The translations under genes and the position numbers were made by a program. A stretch of DNA of 36,921 bases from contig JADBLN010000029.1 of assembly GCA_014894455.1 (NCBI GenBank), positions 1-36,921 of the forward strand. The letters are read 5' to 3'. The stretch comes from Acidobacteriota bacterium. GTDB lineage: Bacteria; Acidobacteriota; Aminicenantia; Aminicenantales; Saccharicenantaceae. The notes beneath the pieces were generated by a model that did no database searches, had not been told where the DNA came from, and was given only the letters and a program-made list of their open reading frames with translations. Positions 14,451-20,725 of this stretch are shown one piece after another (position 1 is the stretch's first letter; each line of letters starts with the position of its first letter).

Positions 14451-14793
14451 AGGGCCATCCGTCGCCGGAATGCGGCGATGAGGCCACCCTTATCCCCCGG
14501 GCCCCCGGGAACCAGTCCCGGCGGTCGGCCAGGGAATCTTCAATATCACGAATCTTCTGAGACCTGATAACCAAGACTCGATTCAGATATTTCCCAGAAG
14601 TGCGGCTCCGTGCCGCTCCGCCGCACTTCTGATGGTCGCTTCTCAGAATCCGCTCCCTGCCGCCCCGCCGCTACGGGGGCTTGCGGGCGGCCATCATCAC
14701 CGCCCGACGGCGGATTCATCTCGAATTACGCCGTCTCCGCCAATTTTCACGCGCGGCTTCGAGATTCCCCGACTCGGAATCCGACTAGCGGGC
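14451..14793. other. Intergenic region between convergent HAD and yjbQ genes
   Basis: No gene seen. It contains two short hairpins (TCGCCG/CGGCGA around 14460-14477 and CCGGGA/TCCCGG around 14505-14522) and repeat copy C (14586-14661). No T-rich intrinsic terminator is evident. Confidence 0.6.
14586..14661 (-). repeat. 76-bp palindromic repeat, copy C (diverged)
   Basis: Same length and ends as copies A and B (GATATTTCC ... CCCTGCC on the plus strand), same orientation as B and also preceded by ATTCA. It has diverged at roughly 15 positions, yet the stem is preserved: AGAAGTGCGGC pairs with GCCGCACTTCT, where an A-T pair of A/B has become G-C on both sides and a G-T wobble has become G-C. 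That covariation points to selection on the folded form. Confidence 0.8.
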
Positions 14794-15192
14794 TCACACT
14801 GAGCCGACGATTTGAATCCAAGCCTTCCGCGCCCGGGGCCCGTCGAACTCGCAGAAAAAAACGCCCTGCCAGGTCCCGAGCCGGAGACGCCCGCCCTCGA
14901 CGATGAGGCTCACCGACGACCCGACGAGCGCGGCCTTGACGTGGGCCGGAGAATTCCCTTCCGCGTGGGCATAGGGGAGGGCGTCGGGAACGATCCGTCG
15001 CAGAGTCATCAGCAAGTCCGCCCGGACGTCCGTGTCGGCGTTCTCGTTGACGGTGACGCCCGCCGTCGTGTGGGGGACGGCGACGACGCACACGCCGGTT
15101 GCGACCCCCGACGCCGATACGATTCGGTCCAGCTCGGTCGTCAAATCGACGAATTCTTCCTTGGCCCTCGTCCGGATTTCGATAATATGCAT
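14794..15192 (-). CDS. yjbQ: YjbQ/UPF0047 family protein
   Basis: 132 residues, full family length (UPF0047, one-domain trimeric proteins; E. coli YjbQ has weak thiamine-phosphate synthase activity). Seen: 'VVAVPHTTAGVTVNENAD', the family signature with conserved His and Glu, then 'AEGNSPAHVKAALVGSSVSLIVEGGRLRLGTWQGVFFCEFDGPR', with the conserved His and the GTWQ-FxEFDGPR end. Start set by GAGGCGGCA before ATG 15192. Divergent from nrdD, sharing the intergenic promoter region. Confidence 0.9.
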   Translation of the reverse strand: MHIIEIRTRAKEEFVDLTTELDRIVSASGVATGVCVVAVPHTTAGVTVNENADTDVRADLLMTLRRIVPDALPYAHAEGNSPAHVKAALVGSSVSLIVEGGRLRLGTWQGVFFCEFDGPRARKAWIQIVGSV

Positions 15193-15206
15193 TGCCGCCT
15201 CAATAA

Positions 15207-15237
15207 CTTATAAAATTCCCTCAAAAGGGCTTGACAA
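15207..15237 (-). promoter_or_regulatory. Possible yjbQ promoter sharing the -35 site with nrdD
   Basis: On the minus strand TTGTCA (15232-15237) lies 19 bp from TATAAG (15207-15212). The -35 overlaps the plus-strand TTGACA almost completely because TTGWCAA is self-complementary. The long spacer makes this tentative. Confidence 0.35.
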
Positions 15238-15260
15238 AGCCGTTTTCAAGGGTGTAGAGT
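15231..15260 (+). promoter_or_regulatory. Probable promoter of the nrdD operon
   Basis: Perfect -35 TTGACA (15231-15236), 18-bp spacer, -10 TAGAGT (15255-15260). Expected start near 15267, immediately upstream of the first NrdR-like box. Confidence 0.5.
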
Positions 15261-15271
15261 CTGCTCGGGAA

Positions 15272-15319
15272 ATACAATATTTGGTATTTTCCTTGCAATA
15301 GCTACACAACATATGGGAT
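15272..15319 (+). promoter_or_regulatory. Tandem NrdR-like boxes upstream of nrdD
   Basis: Two 16-mers, ATACAATATTTGGTAT (15272-15287) and ACACAACATATGGGAT (15304-15319), each match 12 of 16 positions of the known NrdR box aCaCwAtATaTwGtgt. Their starts are 32 bp apart, three helical turns, the spacing typical of NrdR-regulated ribonucleotide reductase genes. NrdR represses when dATP is plentiful. The nrdR gene itself is not in this window. Confidence 0.7.
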
Positions 15320-15430
15320 AAGGCCGAAAGGCTGTTCGTTTTCGCCATGGTTTTTGGAAGGATTGATTTTAGCACGTAACGTGCGAAAATCCCAGGCTTG
15401 TGAGCAGGGCAAAGAAGAAGGAGGCGGCTC

Positions 15431-17503
15431 ATGGTCAGCACGGTCGGCAGGATCAAGAAGAGAGACGGCACAGTCGCGGACTTCGACCAGGAGAAGATCA
15501 CCAACGCCATCTTCAAGGCGATGCAGACCCAGGGCATCAAGGACCGGACGATCGCCAAGACCGCCTGCGACATCGTCTGCTTCATGATCGAGGAGAAGTT
15601 CGCCGGTTACACCGTCCCGTCCGTCGAGCAGATTCAGGACGTCGTCGAGATGGTCCTTATGAAGCAGGGCTACCACGAGGTCGCCAAGACCTACATCCTC
15701 TACCGGGAGAAGCACAAGGGCATCCGCGAGGCCAAGAAGATCGGGCTCAACCTCGAGCGGTTGGTCAAGGACTACCTCAGCAACGCCGACTGGAAGATCC
15801 GGGAGAACTCGAACGAAGGTGTCATGAGCTTCGCCGGCCTCAACGCCCGCGTTTCCGGCGAGGTCCTGTCGAATTTCGCCCTCAACCAGATCTACTCCGA
15901 GCGGGCCAAGAAGGCCCACGAAGAAGGCGACTTCCACATCCACGACCTGAGCTACCCCATCGTCGGCTATTGCGCCGGCTGGTCGCTCGAGACCCTCATC
16001 CGCAAGGGCTTCGGCCACGTCCCCAACCAGGTCCATTCCAACCCGGCCAAGCACCTCGACACCCTGACCCTCCACATGGTCAACTACATCGGGACGATGC
16101 AGGCCGAGTTCGCCGGCGCCCAGGCCTTCTCGAGCGTCGACACCTTCCTCGCGCCCTTCGTTCGCCACGACCGTCTCAGCTATGAAGACGTCAAGCAGGA
16201 CATGCAGAAGCTCATCTTCGGCCTCAACGTCCCCTGCCGCTGGGGCTGGCAGACCCCATTCTCCAACCTGACCTTCGACTGGACGATCCCCGAGGACATG
16301 AAGAATAAGCGTGCAGTCGTCGGCGGCGAGGAGCTCGACACCTGCTACGGCGACTACCAGAAGGAGGTCGACTGGATCAACCGGGCCTTCCTCGAGATCA
16401 TGATCGAGGGCGACCTCAAGGGCCGGGTCTTCACCTTCCCCATCCCGACCTACAACCTCAGCCGCGAGTTCGACTGGGATTCCCCCAAGGCCAAGCTCCT
16501 CTTCGACGCCACGGCCAAGTACGGCATCCCTTACTTCCAGAACTACATCGGGACGAACATGAACCCGGGCGACATCCGGGCCATGTGCTGCCGGCTCAAC
16601 CTCGACCAGCGCGAGCTCATGCGCCGGCCGGGGAGCATCTGGGGCCCGGGCGATTCGACGGGGTCCGTCGGTGTCGTCACGGTCAACCTCAACCGGGTCG
16701 CCTTCGAGGCCACGTCCAAAGACGACTATTTCGCCCGCCTCAAGGAGCTCATGACCATCGCCAAGGAGACGCTCGAAACCAAGCGCGAGATCGTCAACAA
16801 CATGCTGGCCAAGGGCATGATGCCCTACACCAAGGTCTACCTCGGCCACTTCGACAACCACTTCTCGACGATCGGCATTTGCGGCATGCACGAGGCCTGC
16901 ATGAACTTCCTGAAGAAGGGCATCGGCACCCCCGAAGGCCGCGATTTCGCCGTCGAGACGCTCAACTTCATGCGCGGCGTCCTGCGTGAATTCCAGGAGG
17001 AGACGGGCAACCTCTATAACCTCGAGGCGACGCCGGCGGAATCCACGGCCTACCGCCTGGCCCGGCTCGACAGGCAGAAATACCCCCGGATCCACACGTC
17101 GGGCACGGAGAAATACCCCTATCTCACCAACTCCACCCAGCTCAACGTCGATGCCACCCGGGACATCTTCGAAGCCATCCAGCACCAGGGGGAGATCCAG
17201 CCGCTCTACACCGGCGGGACGATCTTCCACGCCTTCCTGCCCGAGGCCATCGACGGCGAGACCTGCAAGAAGCTTGTCCAGAGGATCGCCCAGACGAAGC
17301 TGCCGTACTTCTCCATCACCCCGACGTTCAGCGTCTGTATGAACCACGGCTACATCCGCGGCCGGCACTCCCAGTGCCCGGAGTGCGGCGACGAGACCGA
17401 GGTCTACAGCCGCATCGTCGGCTACATGAGGCCGGTCCGGACCTGGAACGACGGCAAACAGCAGGAGTTCAAGGACCGGACGCCCTACAACAAGATCGCT
17501 TGA
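15431..17503 (+). CDS. nrdD: Anaerobic (class III) ribonucleoside-triphosphate reductase
   Basis: Reduces NTPs to dNTPs without oxygen, using a glycyl radical. 690 residues. Seen: N-terminal ATP-cone regulatory domain (about 3-95; VGRIKKRDGTVADFDQEKI); core with 'SFAGLNARVSGEVLSNFALN', 'FHIHDLSYPIVGYCAGWSLETL'; the catalytic Cys-containing 'MCCRLNLD'; a C-terminal zinc region with CPECG (C649, C652, plus C636); and the glycyl radical loop SRIVGYMRP with Gly 664. All key elements are present. AAGGAGG precedes ATG 15431 by 6 bases. Followed 33 bp later by a redoxin gene and nrdG, with NrdR boxes upstream. Confidence 0.96.
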   Translation: MVSTVGRIKKRDGTVADFDQEKITNAIFKAMQTQGIKDRTIAKTACDIVCFMIEEKFAGYTVPSVEQIQDVVEMVLMKQGYHEVAKTYILYREKHKGIREAKKIGLNLERLVKDYLSNADWKIRENSNEGVMSFAGLNARVSGEVLSNFALNQIYSERAKKAHEEGDFHIHDLSYPIVGYCAGWSLETLIRKGFGHVPNQVHSNPAKHLDTLTLHMVNYIGTMQAEFAGAQAFSSVDTFLAPFVRHDRLSYEDVKQDMQKLIFGLNVPCRWGWQTPFSNLTFDWTIPEDMKNKRAVVGGEELDTCYGDYQKEVDWINRAFLEIMIEGDLKGRVFTFPIPTYNLSREFDWDSPKAKLLFDATAKYGIPYFQNYIGTNMNPGDIRAMCCRLNLDQRELMRRPGSIWGPGDSTGSVGVVTVNLNRVAFEATSKDDYFARLKELMTIAKETLETKREIVNNMLAKGMMPYTKVYLGHFDNHFSTIGICGMHEACMNFLKKGIGTPEGRDFAVETLNFMRGVLREFQEETGNLYNLEATPAESTAYRLARLDRQKYPRIHTSGTEKYPYLTNSTQLNVDATRDIFEAIQHQGEIQPLYTGGTIFHAFLPEAIDGETCKKLVQRIAQTKLPYFSITPTFSVCMNHGYIRGRHSQCPECGDETEVYSRIVGYMRPVRTWNDGKQQEFKDRTPYNKIA

Positions 17504-17536
17504 GTCCCGGCATATTTCACGAGAGGCGGAAACGTC

Positions 17537-17803
17537 ATGGATTACCTGCTTTTTACCTATCCCAGCTGCGGCAAGTGCGAGGCGCTGAAGAAGAGGCTCG
17601 CCGAAACCGAGACTCCGTACGCCGCGTACAGCCTGACCGAGCGCTCGGGCAAGGCCAAGATCCGCGAGTTCATCAACGTCATCAAGAGGGACGACAAGGG
17701 CGCGATCATCCTCCCGACCCTCGTCGCCCACACCCAGGGCATTGTCCGGGCCGTGATCAACTCGGCGGAGGAGTTCGACGGGTGGTCGAAATCAAAGGGA
17801 TAG
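17537..17803 (+). CDS. Glutaredoxin/NrdH-like redoxin
   Basis: 88 residues, thioredoxin-fold size of NrdH/glutaredoxin-like proteins. Seen: 'LLFTYPSCGKCEALKKRL' with redox pair C11-x-x-C14 and, after an unusually basic middle (KRDDKGAIILPTLVAHTQG), a cis-Pro (LPT) typical of the fold. Lying between nrdD and nrdG, it may supply electrons to the reductase or to its activase; some class III enzymes use thioredoxin or glutaredoxin rather than formate (known), which this placement suggests here (inference). Its 3' end overlaps nrdG by 22 bp. Confidence 0.82.
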   Translation: MDYLLFTYPSCGKCEALKKRLAETETPYAAYSLTERSGKAKIREFINVIKRDDKGAIILPTLVAHTQGIVRAVINSAEEFDGWSKSKG

Positions 17804-18480
17804 AGAAGTTCTCGAGCCGGGACTTCCCCGGCCATATTTCCTCGACGGTCTTCCTCGGCGGCTGTACCTTCCGCTGCCCTTACTGCCACAACGCGGACCT
17901 CGTGCTGAGGCCGGAGACGATCCAGACGATGCCCGTCGACATCTTCCTGTCCTATCTCGACGGCCGCAAAGGCTGGCTGGAGGCGGTCTGCCTCACGGGC
18001 GGAGAACCCCTCCTCCACGAGGACGTCGAGGACATCATCCGTGTCGTCCGGGAGCGGGGCCTCCTGGTCAAGCTGGACACCAACGGCTCCTTTCCGGAGC
18101 GCCTGGAGGGGCTTCTCGCCGCCGGGCTCCTCGACTGGGTGGCCATGGACGTCAAGGCCCCCCTCGAGCGCTACCGCGAGGTGACCCGCTCGAACGTGGA
18201 CGTCGAGCGGGTCGTCAGGAGTGCGGACATCCTCCGGACCTCCGGCATCCGGCACACCTTCCGGACGACGGTCGTCCCGGGGTTCGTGGGGAAAGAGGAC
18301 GTGGTCAAGATCGGCGAGTGGCTCGATGGAGCAGCGAACTACCTCATCCAGCAATTCGTGCCCCAAACGACGATCGACCCGGCCTTCCTCGCTATCAAAC
18401 CATTCGGCCGAGCCGAGCTCGCGGAGATCGTCGCCGCGGCCAAGCCGTACTTCCAGGATGTCCGGATCGAGGCCCCGTAA
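17782..18480 (+). CDS. nrdG: Anaerobic ribonucleotide reductase activating protein (radical SAM)
   Basis: Radical SAM activase that installs the glycyl radical on NrdD. 232 residues. Seen: GCTFRCPYCHN with the [4Fe-4S] Cys motif CxxxCxxC at 28-35, the SAM-binding LTGGEPLL, and 'LDTNGSFPE' and 'WVAMDVKAPLERY'. The frame is open further upstream, but GTG 17782 is the right start: GGAGGAG (17767-17773) lies 8 bases before it and homology begins at VEIKGIEKFSS. It overlaps the redoxin gene, so translation is coupled. Its stop codon lies in the left arm of an 18-bp perfect hairpin. Confidence 0.94.
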   Translation: MVEIKGIEKFSSRDFPGHISSTVFLGGCTFRCPYCHNADLVLRPETIQTMPVDIFLSYLDGRKGWLEAVCLTGGEPLLHEDVEDIIRVVRERGLLVKLDTNGSFPERLEGLLAAGLLDWVAMDVKAPLERYREVTRSNVDVERVVRSADILRTSGIRHTFRTTVVPGFVGKEDVVKIGEWLDGAANYLIQQFVPQTTIDPAFLAIKPFGRAELAEIVAAAKPYFQDVRIEAP

Positions 18481-18525
18481 CGGCAGGGTCTCTGCGAGCA
18501 GGGGACTGACCCTGCCGTTACGGGG
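18473..18525. terminator. 18-bp perfect hairpin spanning the nrdG stop codon
   Basis: CCCCGTAACGGCAGGGTC (18473-18490) and GACCCTGCCGTTACGGGG (18508-18525) form a perfect 18-bp stem with a 17-nt loop. The stop TAA is inside the left arm. There is no U-tract; GC-rich sequence with two GGGGCTGCCC units follows. It could terminate, attenuate expression of dut, or protect the mRNA 3' end. Confidence 0.6.
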
Positions 18526-18569
18526 CTGCCCGCAAAGCGGGGCTGCCCCGTTGAAGGAGATATGACGAG

Positions 18570-18992
18570 ATGATTCTTAAGGTCAAGCGTATCCACCCTG
18601 AGGCCAAGCTCCCCGTCTACGGTCACCCCGGCGACGCCGGGCTGGATCTTTTTTCGATCATCGATCGCGAGCTCCGCCCCGGCGAGGTCTTCGCCGTCCC
18701 GACGGGCATCCAGGTGGCCGTCCCGGCCGGCCATGTGGGACTCGTCTGGGATAAGAGCGGCATTTCGCTCCAGGGCGTCCATCGCCTGGCCGGCGTCGTC
18801 GACTCCGGCTACCGGGGTGAGATCCAGGTCGTCATGATCAACCTGGGCGCCGCTCCGTTCGCGGTCAGGAAGGGCATGAAGATCGCCCAGATGCTCGTCC
18901 AACCGGTGGCCGCCGTCTCCGTCGTCGAGTGCGAAGCACTCGATGGCACCTCGCGCGGCCAGGGCGGCTTCGGCTCGACCGGGCTCTACTGA
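18570..18992 (+). CDS. dut: Deoxyuridine 5'-triphosphate nucleotidohydrolase (dUTPase)
   Basis: Hydrolyses dUTP to dUMP, keeping uracil out of DNA and feeding thymidylate synthesis. 140 residues, usual trimeric-dUTPase size. Five motifs in order: HPGDAGLDLFS (1), WDKSGIS (2; the common form is RSG, here KSG), GVVDSGYRGEIQVVMIN (3, with catalytic Asp), RKGMKIAQMLVQP (4), RGQGGFGSTG (5). The Arg-to-Lys change in motif 2 is unusual but conservative. GAAGGAG lies about 10 bases upstream. Placed directly behind nrdG, it makes a dNTP-supply cluster. Confidence 0.92.
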   Translation: MILKVKRIHPEAKLPVYGHPGDAGLDLFSIIDRELRPGEVFAVPTGIQVAVPAGHVGLVWDKSGISLQGVHRLAGVVDSGYRGEIQVVMINLGAAPFAVRKGMKIAQMLVQPVAAVSVVECEALDGTSRGQGGFGSTGLY

Positions 18993-19061
18993 CCGTCCTC
19001 CTTCCCCCTGTCCTCCGGCTTGTGGTAAGATGCCCTTTATTAGATAGATAGGATTGGACTC

Positions 19062-20348
19062 ATGTTACGAAAAGCGATGATCTGCGGTTTCATCGCTGCG
19101 GCCGTCCTCTCACCCTTAGTCCGGGCGGAGGAGAAGCCGGCGCCCCGCCTGAAGCTCATCTTCGTCGAGCGTTTCCGTTTCGAAGCCTGGGACAACGCCG
19201 TCAACCTCGACGACGCGGCCGGCGACAACTTCGGCTACACCCGAAACAGGACGACCCTCGGCCTACGCTGGCTCGCGGCCAAGAATATAGAAATCCTGGG
19301 CAAGGTCACGAACGAATTCCGCGTCTACCTGGCCCCCAAGGACCGGGCGTTCAACGGGCATGAGCTCTTCTTCGACAACCTCACCGTCAAGTGGACGATC
19401 CCGGGCCGCCTGCCGTTTACGATCACAGCCGGCCGCCAGGACATCAACCTCGGAGAGGGCTTCGTCATCGCCGACGGCACGCCTGGCGACGGCTCCCGTT
19501 CCTACTACTTCAATGCCCTCCGTGTCGACGCCGACATCCACAAGAACCATAAGTTGATTTTTTTTCTCCATGCCCAGGAAACGACCGATCGATATCTTCC
19601 CGTGATCAACGAGCGGTCCCAGGCCCTGGCCGAACAGCCGGAGAAGGGCATGGCCCTTTACTACGCCGGGACCTTCGGGAAAACGAAAATCGACGCCTAC
19701 GCCATCCGCAAGACAACCGACGAAACGGAGCTCTGGCCCGTCGCGGGAAGGGTTGACACTTACGGCCTCCGGGCCCAGGCGCCGATCCTCCGTCCCTTCA
19801 TGCTCACGGCGGAGGGAGCCGTTCAGACGGGCGCCTCCGGCGACGCCGGCCGCTCGGCCTTCGGCGGGATCGTCCATCTCGACTACGAAATCGGGGGTGC
19901 GCTCCCTCTCCTCAAGACGGTCGTCTTCGGCGGCATCTTCCTCAGCGGCGACCGTCCCGGGACGGAGAAGATCGAAGGTTGGGACCCCATCTTCAGCCGC
20001 TGGCCGAAATGGAGCGAAAGCTACATCTACACGCTCACCCGGGAGAGCCGCCAATCTTATTGGAGCAACCTGACGTCCCTTTACGGTTCCCTCTCCCTGG
20101 ACTTCGGCAGCCGGTGCGACGGCTTGCTGATGTTCCAGCGCATGGGCGCGATCGAAGCGCAGCCGGGAGCGTTTCCCGGCGGCACAGGTCGTGCGCGCGG
20201 CTCGCTCCTCAAGGGCCGTTTGAACTATAAGATCAGCAAGTTCCTCACGGGCCGTGTGATCTGGGAGCACTTCATACCGGGGAGTTTCTACTTTCCTGGG
20301 GCTGCGAGCTACAACTGGCTACAGTTCGAGATGATCTTCCGCTACTGA
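19062..20348 (+). CDS. Outer-membrane beta-barrel protein, alginate-export/porin-like
   Basis: 428 residues. Seen: signal peptide (about 1-22, ending LVRA), then alternating hydrophobic/polar strands with aromatic girdles and a terminal aromatic strand 'LQFEMIFRY', as in outer-membrane barrels. The block 'TAGRQDINLGEGFVIADGTPGDGSRSYYFNALR' resembles the alginate-export (Alginate_exp) family, where such GRQ..GEG..DG.R patterns are conserved. The ligand is unknown; alginate is not implied. The start fits AGGA 8 bases upstream. Evidence for a diderm envelope. Confidence 0.8.
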   Translation: MLRKAMICGFIAAAVLSPLVRAEEKPAPRLKLIFVERFRFEAWDNAVNLDDAAGDNFGYTRNRTTLGLRWLAAKNIEILGKVTNEFRVYLAPKDRAFNGHELFFDNLTVKWTIPGRLPFTITAGRQDINLGEGFVIADGTPGDGSRSYYFNALRVDADIHKNHKLIFFLHAQETTDRYLPVINERSQALAEQPEKGMALYYAGTFGKTKIDAYAIRKTTDETELWPVAGRVDTYGLRAQAPILRPFMLTAEGAVQTGASGDAGRSAFGGIVHLDYEIGGALPLLKTVVFGGIFLSGDRPGTEKIEGWDPIFSRWPKWSESYIYTLTRESRQSYWSNLTSLYGSLSLDFGSRCDGLLMFQRMGAIEAQPGAFPGGTGRARGSLLKGRLNYKISKFLTGRVIWEHFIPGSFYFPGAASYNWLQFEMIFRY

Positions 20349-20354
20349 CGGCGG

Positions 20355-20714
20355 TTACGCGACGAGACTCGCCAGCGGGTTGGCCGCGAACGAGACGATC
20401 ATTCCAATCGTCCCGGCTTCGGCCGGCGGCATCCCGGCGATGGCGAGGCCCAGGCATGTCCCGAGGCCGAGGATCGCCGAGGCCATGGCCCCGAATTTCG
20501 TCACCCTTTTGCTGATGATGCCCCAGACGAACGGCCCGAGGAAGAACGAGCCGATCGCCTCCCACGAGACCGACAGGATGGCGACGATCGTCGCCGGACG
20601 GAGATAGGCCAGAACGACGGAGAGGAGGATGAAGACGGCCGACGTGACACGCATCATCCGCGTCAGTGTCCGGTCAGGGACGTCGGGGTTGACGAAACCG
20701 GCGCGGTCTGATTT
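20355..20714 (-). pseudogene. 3' remnant of a sodium:solute symporter (SSS family)
   Basis: About 119 codons with strong similarity in pattern to the C-terminal part of SSS carriers: 'FVNPDVPDRTLTRMMRVTSAVFILLSVVLA', 'ILSVSWEAIGSFFLGPFVWGIISKRVTKFGAMAS', with three hydrophobic helices and a normal stop (TAA, 20355-20357). Full SSS proteins have about 480-550 residues and 12-14 helices, so more than 70% is missing. Upstream homology ends at about 20705-20716, exactly where the GlpA-like gene on the other strand begins. A rearrangement joining the two is the simplest explanation. Confidence 0.75.
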
Positions 20715-20717
20715 GAT
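20689..20717 (+). promoter_or_regulatory. Possible promoter of the GlpA-like triad, inside the symporter remnant
   Basis: TTGACG (20689-20694), 17-bp spacer, TTTGAT (20712-20717), 8 nt before ATG 20726. No Shine-Dalgarno is visible, so the mRNA would be leaderless. Tentative. Confidence 0.4.
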
Positions 20718-20725
20718 ATGATGAC

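Noticed and set aside
6321-14661. Reading the 76-bp repeats as integron attC sites or CRISPR repeats
   Set aside because: No integrase gene, no recognisable attC core sites, copies are kilobases apart on both strands and do not flank cassettes; regular spacing needed for CRISPR is absent.
15302-17731. An 809-codon minus-strand frame opposite nrdD
   Set aside because: It is a GC-driven antisense frame full of Val/Leu/Asp/Gly with no family motifs; nrdD on the plus strand has all its catalytic elements.
17374-17781. An N-terminal extension of NrdG back to 17374
   Set aside because: The extension overlaps nrdD and the redoxin in another frame and shows no homology; GTG 17782 has a strong ribosome site.
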